Assembly (NCBI GenBank): GCA_017416055.1 | Contig: JAFQDI010000031.1 | Location: 1 to 21,833 of the forward strand | Origin: Lachnospiraceae bacterium | GTDB lineage: Bacteria; Bacillota_A; Clostridia; Lachnospirales; Lachnospiraceae | DNA length: 21,833 nucleotides | Direction: 5' to 3' | Shown: piece by piece, positions 1-9,496 of the stretch | Layout of the letters: every line of letters begins with the position of its first letter | How positions within the stretch are numbered: the first letter of the stretch is position 1 | Made by a program: the position numbers and the translations under genes | The notes under the pieces: model-generated | What the model saw: the letters and a program-made list of their open reading frames with translations, nothing else | What the model was told of the DNA's origin: nothing | Database searches by the model: none

Positions 1-333
1 AAGGCCTTTGCCTTTGATATCCTTACTGAGCACCATAGCGATCAGCAGAGAGAATACTACGGCAATCGGAACCTCCAGTACAATCTGTCCGATATACTGG
101 ATCAGTGCCTTGGTAAAGCTGACGTCAGAAAGGAATGCGTTCTGATAGTTGATAAATCCCACGAACTCTGTCACCAGACCCTCTGCGGAAATGATAACGG
201 AGTCAAAACTCATTTTTATGGTTCGGAAGATCGGATAAATGGTAAAAATGAGAAAACCGATTACCCAAACGGAAACGAACATCCAACCTCTGATGCTGTC
301 TCTCGCAGATTTCGTTAATTTCTTTTTATCCAT
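1..333 (-). CDS. CUT1 ABC sugar transporter permease, N-terminal part (runs off left edge)
   Basis: This is an open reading frame of 111 codons with no stop before the window edge, beginning MDKKKLTKSARDSIRG. The first membrane segment is around residues 17-38, followed by an external loop with the FVGFINYQNAF pattern typical of the UgpA/LplB/MalF-type permeases, and a second hydrophobic stretch begins near residue 80. The EAA loop that contacts the ATPase lies outside the window. The ATG at 333-331 sits one base after the stop of the DUF5696 gene, so it is translationally coupled to it and belongs to the same operon. Because a complete permease pair already lies upstream, this is probably the first member of a second pair, possibly serving the other binding protein. 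The family is clear; the substrate is inferred. Confidence 0.88.
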   Translation of the reverse strand, partial: MDKKKLTKSARDSIRGWMFVSVWVIGFLIFTIYPIFRTIKMSFDSVIISAEGLVTEFVGFINYQNAFLSDVSFTKALIQYIGQIVLEVPIAVVFSLLIAMVLSKDIKGKGL

Positions 334-334
334 C

Positions 335-2623
335 TCAATCCCCGCTTTCTACCAGCACATAGTGATTTGCCTCTACGGAAATTCCATCTTTAGCGTATGC
401 CGCATCACTGTGGTTGATCACCAGACTGGTACCATTGGAATAGTCTACTCGGACAACGTTGGTTGCAAGAACCACATGGTCAAGGATCGTAGCACCATCT
501 ACCTTGGAAAGTGCATCGTTCAACTTTGTATATTCCTCAAGAATGGAATCCTTCCACAGTGCATACTCGGAAGTATACAGCCAGGAGGAATCCGTATCCA
601 ACAGTTCAATTGTTTCTGCCTTTGTCAGGTAGAAGGAAGGATAAATTCCGTACTCCATACAGGTCAACAGATCCGCCTGCGCATTTGCGTGGAAGTTGAA
701 TCCGCTGCCGTACATGGGAATATATCCCTTGAGCAGAATCTGCAGGAAAGGAACAGTGTCAGTGAAGATGTAGTAGCCGCTGGAAGAGGTCGGTACATCA
801 TAGATCGCGTCTGTCTGAGCAAACAGGTAAGCATTCGGTGTGTACAGATTGAGGGTTTTGTCTTCCATCTCCATCCCCTCAAACAATGCCTTTGCCTCGC
901 TTCTGCTGAGCAGATTCTTGTTATTCCAGTTGGAATACAGATATCTTCCCAGACAATCCACCGCCAGAGAGTTCACACCGATTGCTTCTGCGTCATCAGC
1001 AAACTCTTTCAGCGCATCCACGGTAAATCGAGGAGACAGGTAGGTAAACAGACCGTTGTCATAAGTCGTCAGCAGAATCTTGCTGATGCTCTGCGCTCTG
1101 TCTTTGTTGGAGAACCCGTCTGCACCATCATATCCTCTGGTAAAATCGCAATAGAAAGAAACATTAACGCCTTTCTCTGCATACTTTTCGATCAAACCGG
1201 TCCACTCTTTCTTGCTTCCGGTCTTGTTGTTGAAGTTAAATACGGTGGGAGCCACACCGGAAGCGCCTTCCTTGCTTACACCGCGAAGAACCACTTCGAT
1301 GTTGGTGATACCCTCTGCCATCAGGTCTGTCAGAATTTCATCAACCTCGTCCACGGTAGTCATGGAAACAGTGGTGGTTCCAACGAGACCGTCCTTCTGC
1401 TCGGAAACAATGAATTCCAGTTTCAGCGGAATATCGGTTCCCTTGCTTTCTTCGATGGCCAGCACGTTCTTTTCAATCAGATAATCTCTGTATGTATCCG
1501 CGATACCGACGTAGTTTGCGTTATCACCTGACAAGAAGGTATAAGATACACCGATGTCAAACTGATTTCTCTCCTTCTGGGTCTTCGGTACACTGGTACC
1601 GCTCTGGCTCATCTTCATCTGATAAACCTCACGTACCAGGAACTTGGCCGTAATGAAGTTGAAATCGGTGGTAATTCCGCTGGCATATGCCTCGATCTGA
1701 GCGTACTCATCACCACTGGTAATGATTGCTGCAAGACCACTCTTGTCGATATTCTGAATCATACCGTATACGGGAATGTATACGTTCTCTGCAGGAATCA
1801 GCATCGCCTGTTCCTGTCTTCCGGTAAACTTTCCAAGACCGATATCACTTCCGTACACCTGCTTGCGGTAGGGCTCGGTGGACAGCGTCTCAACGGAAGT
1901 TCTGATCAAAGCTCCGCATCCGTCGGGAACGAACATATATCCGTTCTGAGAATGTCCACGGTTTGCGTCCATGAAGGGGAAAAGATAGATGCTCTGCAGT
2001 GTGTACTCACTGTTTTCATCCTCACTGATTCCATCCTTCGGTACGGCAATGTCAAGTCCCTGTTCAGTCAACTTAACGTCAACGTTGACCACGACTCCCT
2101 CAGGCCAGGTAACGGTTGCGGTAAAGCCGTTACCAAGGATGGTGGACTCTACCGTCGCTTCTTTGGATGTCAGGGGCCAGGTGGAAACCTTACCCTTGGA
2201 ATCACGAAGCTCCAGTGTGATACCGGACTGCATCATACCTGTCCAGGTCTTGTTCATACCTTCGACCTTATCGCCTTCCTCAACAATAGAGGAATGAACG
2301 TAACCGGTCGCTTTTTCCACTACCTGAATTGCCAGCGTTTCGGGGTTATAGTACAGGGTAAACTTGTCGTTTTCCACTGCCTTCACCATACCCTCGGCTA
2401 ATTTGTCGGAAAACGGAGTTTCTCCGCTCCAGTCCTCATCTTTCTGAGTACTGCCATTCTCCATCGTCAATACACCGGTTCCATCCAACAGCTCGGCAAG
2501 CCATGCATTAGGCGCATCTTCGGTTGCCAAAGCGATCAACCCGGAGGAAGCTACGCAAACCATAGCCAGAACAAGTGCATATGCAACGACTTTTTTCCAT
2601 GAAATCTTCTTCAGCTTATACAC
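335..2623 (-). CDS. DUF5696-family secreted or membrane-anchored protein, possible glycosidase-like fold
   Basis: This 762-residue protein starts at GTG (2623-2621), 9 nt after an AGGAGG; no in-frame ATG is better placed. Residues 10-33 form a signal peptide or membrane anchor, so the rest is extracytoplasmic. Residues about 85-375 are beta-rich and open with a KFTLYYNPETLAIQVVEKATGYV motif of the kind that begins the N-terminal sandwich of many retaining glycosidases. Residues about 395-670 alternate strands and helices like a TIM barrel, with acidic strand ends at YCDFTRGYDG (D493) and LAVDCLGRYL (D556). The last 40 residues are beta again. The order sandwich, barrel, small sandwich resembles GH31- or GH101-like enzymes, but I have no proof of catalysis. 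I recognise the family as DUF5696, often found beside a YIP1 protein and sugar permeases. The gene overlaps its upstream neighbour by 8 nt (GTGTATAA), so the two are co-translated. Confidence 0.8.
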   Translation of the reverse strand: MYKLKKISWKKVVAYALVLAMVCVASSGLIALATEDAPNAWLAELLDGTGVLTMENGSTQKDEDWSGETPFSDKLAEGMVKAVENDKFTLYYNPETLAIQVVEKATGYVHSSIVEEGDKVEGMNKTWTGMMQSGITLELRDSKGKVSTWPLTSKEATVESTILGNGFTATVTWPEGVVVNVDVKLTEQGLDIAVPKDGISEDENSEYTLQSIYLFPFMDANRGHSQNGYMFVPDGCGALIRTSVETLSTEPYRKQVYGSDIGLGKFTGRQEQAMLIPAENVYIPVYGMIQNIDKSGLAAIITSGDEYAQIEAYASGITTDFNFITAKFLVREVYQMKMSQSGTSVPKTQKERNQFDIGVSYTFLSGDNANYVGIADTYRDYLIEKNVLAIEESKGTDIPLKLEFIVSEQKDGLVGTTTVSMTTVDEVDEILTDLMAEGITNIEVVLRGVSKEGASGVAPTVFNFNNKTGSKKEWTGLIEKYAEKGVNVSFYCDFTRGYDGADGFSNKDRAQSISKILLTTYDNGLFTYLSPRFTVDALKEFADDAEAIGVNSLAVDCLGRYLYSNWNNKNLLSRSEAKALFEGMEMEDKTLNLYTPNAYLFAQTDAIYDVPTSSSGYYIFTDTVPFLQILLKGYIPMYGSGFNFHANAQADLLTCMEYGIYPSFYLTKAETIELLDTDSSWLYTSEYALWKDSILEEYTKLNDALSKVDGATILDHVVLATNVVRVDYSNGTSLVINHSDAAYAKDGISVEANHYVLVESGD

Positions 2624-4646
2624 GAATTCTCACCTCCTGAATAATATCGACGATAAAGTCTTTTAACTGAGTGAACAGCAGGTACAGCATGAATGCTGCC
2701 AGTACCAACAGGAACATGGTCACTGCCGTCACCAAAATATTCTTTACGGTACCCTTGAAGGAGAAGAAGTGAATCTCCTGAATCATCAGGTATACCAAGA
2801 TTGCAGACCAGGCAACCAGCACCAGAACACCGAAGGTATATACGAACGCCTCGTTCTGGGTCAGTACGTTGGTCAGAATCTGAAGAGGAAGCATAAACAA
2901 CAGATAAGGGGAGATCGCGTAGATCGTTCCACAGTATACATGCTTGAACTTACCTTCACCTTCAGTGATCGTGCTGACCAGATAGTTGCAGACAACAAAG
3001 AGCAGCAAAGGAAGGAGAACAGATCCTACCAGTGTCACTACGTTGACATATGCAACATTGGTCTGGTTGAAGATGTAGCTGGTCACATACAGATTCGTGA
3101 TCTGAAGTACTCCCAGCCAGATATACAGCAGGGTCGCGCTGAGCCAGCCAACCTTGTTTTGATATCTGATCTCATAGTATGCGTCAAACGGTTTCTTCAG
3201 GATCATCTTCATGAGCATCAACTCGTCAATGATCTTGATGCTGGTGATCGACTCCTTCATCTTTCCGACGGAGGTAGAAATCACTTTCTTTTTATCGACC
3301 TTCTTCACAATGAACGATACCAGCCAAAGGATAGCCAGAATAATGATCACGGTTCCCAGATTATTCTCGATCCAGTCATTTCTGGAATACCAGAATGCCT
3401 GTGAATATCCGGTTACGTTCTCTGCCATCTGATAGAATTCCATGGCTTCCTGATAATCCTGACGCTTGAAAGCAGCCTTGCCAAGTGCCTCGTAGGAGAA
3501 CTTGAACGCGGTGTTCATCTTGTTGATATACTCCCAGGTTTTTTCGGACTCTTCGTAACGTCCGTCCAGATAGAGCGCATTACCCTGATGTACCGCTGCT
3601 GCGAAATCAGTAATTGCATAAACCTGAATGATACCCTTCGTCTTGTCCAGTGCGATCAGGTTTCCGTTGTCCAGAACATCAATCGCGATGGGGGAAGACA
3701 ACAGTCCCACTCTCTGGGTCTCGGTATCTTTTCCGCCGAAAGCGAACACCAGGTTTCCATAGTTATCATACTCGTAAAATGTACCGTCCGCATCCAGAGC
3801 AAATACATTCATGTTCTTGTCTACAGCCACGTCCACAAAGGTCGTACTGTTAACCCCGGTGGAGAACAGGTCTGTTCCGGAGATGGACAGCTTTCGAATA
3901 CTCTGTCCCTGACTGCTTGCGCTCGCACCCTGCGTTACCGTATAGATCAGACCCATGCTGTCTACCGCGATGTTTGCGGGGCTGGAAGGCGTGTTCTTAA
4001 AGAGCTTATCAATCTGCTCCTGCGTAAAGAACATCTTCTGCAGAATCATCATGAATGAAGTGTTGGTGCGGTTCGCTCCGAAGTATCCTAAGAAGTTTCC
4101 TTCCTCACTGATCTGCATCAGACCGGAGTAGGAACCCTCTGATACAACGTAGATGTTTCCACGCATATCCACACCGATCTTCATCGGCGCGAATTTTGTG
4201 TTTTCGCCCAAAGTCTTCTCTGTGGGCTTGTCGATTCGTCTTACCAGGGAACCGTCGTGCTCAAAGATAAGCACGCAGGCATTGTCGTAATCTGCAACGT
4301 AGATATACTCATCGTTTACCGCGATTCCGGTAGGACTCCACATCTCGTCACTGGTGATCTCCTGTACGATCTCATTGTTCTCCAGGACCACGATACGCTC
4401 GTTGCCGGTGTCGGCAATGTAGATCTTGTTCTGATAAACGTAGAAATCCTCGGGATTATCCAGGCCGGGACGAATGGTTTCGCCGGGTTCATAAGCCGTC
4501 TGTGTATGTACAACATGACCGCCGGGACCCTGCGTCCAGGTGTAATAAGGAGCCTCTGCGTTAGCACGAATCGTATCGCCGCCGAAGATGGCGACAACCA
4601 GCAGCAAACTGAGGATCACTGCTAATGTCTTTTTGATACCCTTCAT
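2616..4646 (-). CDS. NHL beta-propeller / TPR / Yip1-domain membrane protein
   Basis: This 676-residue protein has an unusual composite layout. Residues 1-31 are a signal peptide (likely cut after ANA). Residues about 55-345 contain NHL-type propeller blades: repeated NPEDFYV..KIYIADTGNERIVVLE, GIAV..EYIYVADYDNACVLIFE and IGVDMRGNIYVV patterns. Residues 352-410 resemble two TPR units (GNALYLDGRYEESEKTWEYI, GKAAFKRQDYQEAMEFY). One membrane helix at 430-448 is followed by a basic KKVDKKK stop-transfer. After a short cytosolic stretch, residues about 485-665 form a five-helix Yip1-type membrane domain. The propeller should therefore face outside. The ATG is 16 nt after the stop of the upstream permease and follows GGAGG; the stop overlaps the DUF5696 start. 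A role as scaffold, sensor or assembly factor for the transporter is inference only. Confidence 0.82.
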   Translation of the reverse strand: MKGIKKTLAVILSLLLVVAIFGGDTIRANAEAPYYTWTQGPGGHVVHTQTAYEPGETIRPGLDNPEDFYVYQNKIYIADTGNERIVVLENNEIVQEITSDEMWSPTGIAVNDEYIYVADYDNACVLIFEHDGSLVRRIDKPTEKTLGENTKFAPMKIGVDMRGNIYVVSEGSYSGLMQISEEGNFLGYFGANRTNTSFMMILQKMFFTQEQIDKLFKNTPSSPANIAVDSMGLIYTVTQGASASSQGQSIRKLSISGTDLFSTGVNSTTFVDVAVDKNMNVFALDADGTFYEYDNYGNLVFAFGGKDTETQRVGLLSSPIAIDVLDNGNLIALDKTKGIIQVYAITDFAAAVHQGNALYLDGRYEESEKTWEYINKMNTAFKFSYEALGKAAFKRQDYQEAMEFYQMAENVTGYSQAFWYSRNDWIENNLGTVIIILAILWLVSFIVKKVDKKKVISTSVGKMKESITSIKIIDELMLMKMILKKPFDAYYEIRYQNKVGWLSATLLYIWLGVLQITNLYVTSYIFNQTNVAYVNVVTLVGSVLLPLLLFVVCNYLVSTITEGEGKFKHVYCGTIYAISPYLLFMLPLQILTNVLTQNEAFVYTFGVLVLVAWSAILVYLMIQEIHFFSFKGTVKNILVTAVTMFLLVLAAFMLYLLFTQLKDFIVDIIQEVRIRV

Positions 4647-4662
4647 ATCCTTCGCCTCCTCC

Positions 4663-5535
4663 TTACTTAATACCGGAATGAGCCATGGTACTCATTACGT
4701 TCTTCTGCATGAAGATAAAGATTACCAGGTTCGGGATAAACATGATCAGCGTCGCCGCGGCCGCCTGACCGATACCGACGACGTCGTTACCGGTGGTCGT
4801 CAGGGTGGTCATGTAGTACGCGAAGGTCTTCATGTTATCCGCGTTCAGATAAAGCTCACTGGCCTCGATCGCGTTCCATGCTGCCTGGAAGGTCAGGATG
4901 ACAACGGTCGCCAGAGAGGATTTACTCAAAGGCATGATGACCTTCATGAAGATCTGGAAATCCTTTGCTCCGTCGATTCTTGCCGCCTCGATGAGGGCGT
5001 CAGGAATCTGGTCCATGAACTGCTTAACCAGGAACAGACCAACGGGCATCGCCAGACCGGGAATAATATGTACCCAGAAGTTGTCGATCAGTCCGCTGTA
5101 GTAGATAACCAGGTACTTCGGGATCTTTACAGCCGCACCAACGAACATCAGCGCTGCGGTATTGATTTCGAAGATCAGACCCTTTGCCTTGAAATCTTTC
5201 TTGGACAGTGCGTATCCTGCAAACGCGGTGATGAAGATCGTACAGATTACGGTCAGCAGCGTGGACAGAATACTGTTGAAAAAGTAACGGTAAATCGGAA
5301 CTTCCGAACCCATCATGGACTCGATCAGTTTCTTAAAGTTATCCAGCGAAGGCTTCTGTGCGAAGAACTTCGGAGGATAGATAAACAGCTCATCAAGCGG
5401 CTTTAGCGCTTGTGAGAAGATGTAGATGATCGGCAGACCCATCACTACAGCCATCGGAATCAGAATCGCATAGAATTTCAACTGGCTTTTGTGGAATCTG
5501 GTAGGATTCATCTTTTTACCCTGTATAGATGCCAT
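4663..5535 (-). CDS. CUT1 ABC sugar transporter permease (MalG/UgpE/YtcP type)
   Basis: This 290-residue inner-membrane permease is of normal length for the family, with about six membrane helices (first at 20-42). The cytoplasmic EAA loop is at 183-203 (EAARIDGAKDFQIFMKVIMP), the docking site for the ATPase of carbohydrate ABC importers. The C-terminus (MSTMAHSGIK) ends like other members of the second-permease group. It starts 15 nt after the first permease, behind AGGAGGAGG. Together the two form the membrane channel for the binding protein encoded just upstream. No ATPase gene is visible, so a shared MsmK-type ATPase encoded elsewhere probably energises it. Confidence 0.95.
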   Translation of the reverse strand: MASIQGKKMNPTRFHKSQLKFYAILIPMAVVMGLPIIYIFSQALKPLDELFIYPPKFFAQKPSLDNFKKLIESMMGSEVPIYRYFFNSILSTLLTVICTIFITAFAGYALSKKDFKAKGLIFEINTAALMFVGAAVKIPKYLVIYYSGLIDNFWVHIIPGLAMPVGLFLVKQFMDQIPDALIEAARIDGAKDFQIFMKVIMPLSKSSLATVVILTFQAAWNAIEASELYLNADNMKTFAYYMTTLTTTGNDVVGIGQAAAATLIMFIPNLVIFIFMQKNVMSTMAHSGIK

Positions 5536-5550
5536 GTTCTTCCTCCTCCT

Positions 5551-6453
5551 TTAGTCTTTCTCGCCAAGCAGTCTGGTGACTACCTTGGAACAGATCCAGA
5601 TGAATGCCAGCAGTACAACGGAAATCGCACTTGCGTAGCCCATCTCGTATCGCAAGAAGCCGTAGTCCTCAATGTGGTTGAGGGCCAACTGACCGGCGTA
5701 CTGTGGTGTCGGGTTACTTCCTGACAGGGTAACACCGATGGAACCTGCCTGGAAGGTACTTACTACTGCCATAACGGCTGCAAACAGCATCTGAGGCTTC
5801 ATGGAAGGGATCGTAATGTGAATGATCTCCTGGAAACGGTTCTTGATACCGTCGATGTAACCTGCCTCATATACTTCCTGGTTGATGTTCAGGATACCGG
5901 CAAGGATGGAGAGGAAACCTACACCCATACTGGACCACAGGGTAACCAGGATCATTACCGGCATCAGGTACTCGGTAGACTGCAGCCACTGAATCGGCTC
6001 GGTAATGAGTCCCCACTGCATCAGCAAACTGTTCAGATATCCGCTCTGGTCTCCGTTAAAGAGAACCTTCCAGATAACGCCCATTGCCACACCGGAGGTC
6101 ATGGAAGGGGAGTACAGAATCAGTGCAAGAAGGGTTCTGGGCTTGTGCTGAATCTGCGCCAGCATCCAAGCCATAATGAAGGATAACGCGTATCCCAAAG
6201 GTCCCGCAATCAGGGAGAACTTCAGTGTATTCGGAACAACGTACTGCATGAAAACCGCATCTGAGGTGAGCAGTGCGATGTAGTTCTTCAGACCGATGAA
6301 CTTAGGAAAGTTTACCGAGTCAAAGTTAGTGAAGGACAGATAGATTGCAGCGACAACAGGAATAATGATAAACAGGACAAACAGGATCAGATACGGTGCC
6401 AGGAACAGGTACGCAGAACCTTCCCTCTTTGCCCAACTCTTAATTTTATTCAT
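5551..6453 (-). CDS. CUT1 ABC sugar transporter permease (MalF/UgpA/LplB type)
   Basis: This 300-residue permease has a first helix at about 15-40 ([26 protein letters not shown]), the [10 protein letters not shown] loop typical of the first permease of CUT1 importers, and the EAA loop at 196-216 ([21 protein letters not shown]). Its ATG overlaps the end of the large binding-protein gene by 8 nt (ATGAATAA), which couples translation of the two and supports their being partners. It pairs with the 290-residue permease that follows. Substrate specificity cannot be read from the permease itself; the neighbouring GH94 phosphorylase suggests beta-linked gluco-oligosaccharides. Confidence 0.95.
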   Translation of the reverse strand: MNKIKSWAKREGSAYLFLAPYLILFVLFIIIPVVAAIYLSFTNFDSVNFPKFIGLKNYIALLTSDAVFMQYVVPNTLKFSLIAGPLGYALSFIMAWMLAQIQHKPRTLLALILYSPSMTSGVAMGVIWKVLFNGDQSGYLNSLLMQWGLITEPIQWLQSTEYLMPVMILVTLWSSMGVGFLSILAGILNINQEVYEAGYIDGIKNRFQEIIHITIPSMKPQMLFAAVMAVVSTFQAGSIGVTLSGSNPTPQYAGQLALNHIEDYGFLRYEMGYASAISVVLLAFIWICSKVVTRLLGEKD

Positions 6454-9403
6454 CTCCGTTCACCCAACTTTCTATTTTCTCAATGGTCGGGAGCTGGTAC
6501 TCAGTCATGCCGATACTTTCCATCTTACGCTTGATCTCCTGATTCATGGTGATCGCCGCGTCATCCAGTGCGCTTCGGGCGTTCTCGCCGTCAAACACGA
6601 TGGCGTTCCATACATTACTGAGCTCGCGCTCGATCATGTAGCTTGCAGGGGTCTTGACCATCTCGTGCAGCCACTCCCACTGCTCCATAATGATCTCTTT
6701 GTCGCCTTCGTCCAGAGGCATCTCTGCGAAAGCTTCCATGTTTGCGGTATTCCACATGTAGGTTTCTCCGTAAAGGAGCTGCATCTGGGTACCGAACTCG
6801 GTCTGCGTTTCCGCGGAAGTCCACCACTCAAGGAACTGCCAAGCCTCATCCTTTTTATCGGATTTGTCGAAGATAACTGCGGTGGTACCTGCACCGGTTG
6901 CCCAACGCTCTACCACGCCGTCCTCATTCTTCACTCCGGGCATGAGCGCGATCTCCCACTTACCGGCCAGCTCTGCCGCTGCGGACTGAAGCTTTAAGTA
7001 AGTACCAAAAGTAGCAACACCAATCGGAATGCTTCCGCTTCTGAATCCCTGATAGAAGTCAGCAACCTCGGTAGGCATACCGTAAATGGTGAACAGATTG
7101 GTCATGAACTTCATCGCTTCAAGACCTTCTGCATTGTTTACCGCAACGGTCATCGCGTCCTCACTGTAAACCTCACCGCCAAACTGCAGAATGAAGGGCA
7201 GGGTGGAGGAGAAGGTCTTGAAGGATGCAGATCCCGCAAGCGGAATGTACATATTCATACCATAGCGCTGAAGCTGAGGCAGGATTCGAATAACATCGTC
7301 CCAGGTGTCGGGGATGTCGATCTTCATCGCATCCATCAAATCCTTGCGGTAGAACAGTACGTAGAAGTCCTGCGTCTCGGGAATCGCGTAGATTCCGTCG
7401 TTCAGGGTGTGGGTGAGGAATGCACCGCTCTTGAACTGCTTTGCGGTATCATTAAATCCGTCAAACTGACGAAGGTCAGCCAGCGCGCCACGGAGTGCCA
7501 GGTCGTAAGGCAGATAACTGGAAAGTCCCAGTGCCACATCCGGCTGGGTGTTCGTGGTGTTCGCAAGGATCAGCTTGCCCTCATCCTTCATGATGCTGAA
7601 GTTAACTTTAATACCGGTCTTAGGGGTAAACATGGTATCTGCCATGGTCTGCATCTGATTTACATAGGTGCTCGCACGGTTTACCCATACAGTGATCTCC
7701 TCGGTAATGCCCTGATCTTCTTTTGCACTCAGCTTTCCAAACAGGTCGGCGATGAAGAAATTGAACTCTTCAATCAGGCGCTTCCAGAAGCTTGCCTTGA
7801 ACTTGGGCAGTTCAGCACCTTCCTGGTACACATAGATGGAATCCAGCTCCAGAGGAGTCTGCTTGATGCTGTCCAAAACATTTCCGATCATCTGAGAAAC
7901 CGAACCGGAACCTTCGGAGAACATGGACATATGGTTGGGGATCTCGTCGGGATCCTTTGCCAGCTTGCGCAGCTGGTTGATGGAAATCTCCATGTTGGAG
8001 ATATCGGTGTTGTTTGTCTCGCCCTGGTTCAGCTCGATCAGCTGATCAAGAACCACTTCCAGGTCCTCTGCGATACCCTCGATATCCGTTACCAGATCCG
8101 GCAGATAGGAAAGCATATCCCAATCTCTGTACTGGTCAGTGTTGTTACCGATAATCTTTTTGATCTCAACGGTGATGGAGGAAATCTCATCGATTTTTTC
8201 CTGCAGAACGCTGGAAATAGCGCTCATCATGGAGCTGTCTGCCTCCATACCGATCACATGAGTGCCTTCCTCCAAGTAGAACATATACTTCTCTTCATCT
8301 CTGCCGAGGGTCTTGATGTTCCACTTCGTGTTGCACTCGAACGGAATCTCAGCCGCCTCTTTGAAAGGAAGCTCTCCGTCGATGGTAAAGGTACGATAAA
8401 CCACGGTGTTCGTCTTATCGTTCTGCTTGTACTTCAGACCGATATAATACCAGCCGCTCTTCTCTACCTCAATCTCATAATACAGTGCCTGTCCGTTCTG
8501 GTTCCAAGTCTCACCGCCGATAACACTCATCAATTTCACGTTGGGAGTGTAAGGAACGGCTTCCAGATCTCTGACGCCGATCGGTCTGGATGCGGTCGTA
8601 TTCTTAAAGGTAATACGCTCTGCTTCCACAGGAATCAGCAGTCCGGCAGACTCGGTTGCAGGGAACTGTGCCTTGTATGTAGCATAATCCACGATCTCAG
8701 CGGGTGCTGCGATCTTGATCTCGCCCATCATCACAGAGGATTTCTCCATGGTAACGGTAATCTTGTTTGCGCCTTTCTCCAGATAGAACAACAGACCATC
8801 GGTGGTTCTCTGGTTGATGCCCTTCAGAAGCTGGGTCTCCCATCCATAACGGATGTAGGTGTCGGGAGTGATCTCGTGGCCCTTCGCATCCGTTCTGAAC
8901 GGATAAGCCTCACACTCATAATACTGGGTAAGAACCAGCTCTCTCGACTCAGAGAACTGATACTCGTCATTCACCGTCAGGCTGACGGTATGATTAACTG
9001 CCTTTTCAGATAAGCAGTAATAGTCCATGGAAATGGCATATAAGCCCGCCTGCTCTGCATTCACTTCGAACTCCAGAACATCGCCGGGCTTCATCAGAAG
9101 CACATCTTGTTTGTAATTTTTGGATTCTCCGACTTTCACGACAGTTCCTGTCGCGGTTGCTTTCACCGGATCAATCACATACTCTTTACCGCGAATAACC
9201 TTAATACCCTGCTCTTCCCACTTCTGGCTGACAGCAGCAAAGGTGTCTTCCACCAATGTATCTGCACTGACATCATCCATGGAGGTTCTCTCCTCCTTCG
9301 GCGCAGCGCTTTCAGCCTTTGCAGTGGTCATCGGTGCCGATGTACCAAGAAGGCAAAGCATCAGAATCATCGCTATGATTTGTTTTAAGATTTTCTTATA
9401 CAT
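6446..9403 (-). CDS. Large modular extracellular solute-binding protein with two N-terminal beta-sandwich domains
   Basis: This protein of about 985 residues is more than twice the usual size of a sugar-binding protein. An upstream in-frame ATG at 9412 lies directly against AAAGGA, while the ATG at 9403 is 9 nt from it, so 9403 is chosen. A signal peptide ends near AKA-ES (about residue 30) with no lipobox cysteine after it. Residues about 100-235 and 260-395 are two beta-sandwich regions resembling galactose-binding or CBM6/35-type modules ([36 protein letters not shown]). Residues 400-560 are largely helical. Residues about 570-960 are a family 1 extracellular solute-binding domain ([55 protein letters not shown]). 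It overlaps the first permease gene, making it the likely cognate receptor. The domain split is by eye; module identity is inferred. Confidence 0.87.
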   Translation of the reverse strand: MYKKILKQIIAMILMLCLLGTSAPMTTAKAESAAPKEERTSMDDVSADTLVEDTFAAVSQKWEEQGIKVIRGKEYVIDPVKATATGTVVKVGESKNYKQDVLLMKPGDVLEFEVNAEQAGLYAISMDYYCLSEKAVNHTVSLTVNDEYQFSESRELVLTQYYECEAYPFRTDAKGHEITPDTYIRYGWETQLLKGINQRTTDGLLFYLEKGANKITVTMEKSSVMMGEIKIAAPAEIVDYATYKAQFPATESAGLLIPVEAERITFKNTTASRPIGVRDLEAVPYTPNVKLMSVIGGETWNQNGQALYYEIEVEKSGWYYIGLKYKQNDKTNTVVYRTFTIDGELPFKEAAEIPFECNTKWNIKTLGRDEEKYMFYLEEGTHVIGMEADSSMMSAISSVLQEKIDEISSITVEIKKIIGNNTDQYRDWDMLSYLPDLVTDIEGIAEDLEVVLDQLIELNQGETNNTDISNMEISINQLRKLAKDPDEIPNHMSMFSEGSGSVSQMIGNVLDSIKQTPLELDSIYVYQEGAELPKFKASFWKRLIEEFNFFIADLFGKLSAKEDQGITEEITVWVNRASTYVNQMQTMADTMFTPKTGIKVNFSIMKDEGKLILANTTNTQPDVALGLSSYLPYDLALRGALADLRQFDGFNDTAKQFKSGAFLTHTLNDGIYAIPETQDFYVLFYRKDLMDAMKIDIPDTWDDVIRILPQLQRYGMNMYIPLAGSASFKTFSSTLPFILQFGGEVYSEDAMTVAVNNAEGLEAMKFMTNLFTIYGMPTEVADFYQGFRSGSIPIGVATFGTYLKLQSAAAELAGKWEIALMPGVKNEDGVVERWATGAGTTAVIFDKSDKKDEAWQFLEWWTSAETQTEFGTQMQLLYGETYMWNTANMEAFAEMPLDEGDKEIIMEQWEWLHEMVKTPASYMIERELSNVWNAIVFDGENARSALDDAAITMNQEIKRKMESIGMTEYQLPTIEKIESWVNGDE

Positions 9404-9412
9404 ATCGACCAT

Positions 9413-9418
9413 TCCTTT
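9413..9418 (-). promoter_or_regulatory. Ribosome binding site deciding the start of the large binding protein
   Basis: AAAGGA on the minus strand lies 9 nt before the ATG at 9403 and 0 nt before the ATG at 9412. Only the inner ATG has workable spacing. Confidence 0.6.
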
Positions 9419-9428
9419 TAAACAGAAA

Positions 9429-9462
9429 GCGGGTGTCTATACTTATTCAGTTAAACACCCGC
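9429..9462 (-). terminator. Intercistronic hairpin between the two binding-protein genes
   Basis: GCGGGTGT at 9429-9436 pairs perfectly with ACACCCGC at 9455-9462 (8 bp, GC-rich, 18-nt loop). It lies in the 93-nt gap after the lipoprotein gene. On the minus strand it is followed by TTTCTGTTT, an interrupted T tract. This could be a leaky terminator or a 3'-end stabiliser that makes the upstream binding protein more abundant than the downstream permeases, a common arrangement in importer operons. A full stop is less likely because the downstream genes have no clear promoter of their own. Confidence 0.65.
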
Positions 9463-9496
9463 CTCCATTATCTCATTCAGAACTTAAGTTTGACCA

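Noticed and set aside
239..1531. Plus-strand open frame of 430 codons
   Set aside because: Antisense to the DUF5696 gene, without a ribosome site or recognisable domain; composition is that of a reverse-strand shadow.
7409..9013. Plus-strand open frame of 534 codons
   Set aside because: Antisense to the large binding protein; Leu/His/Gln/Cys-rich, no family features, no start signals.
9403..9412. Start of the large binding protein at ATG 9412
   Set aside because: Directly abuts the Shine-Dalgarno with no spacing; ATG 9403 is better placed.
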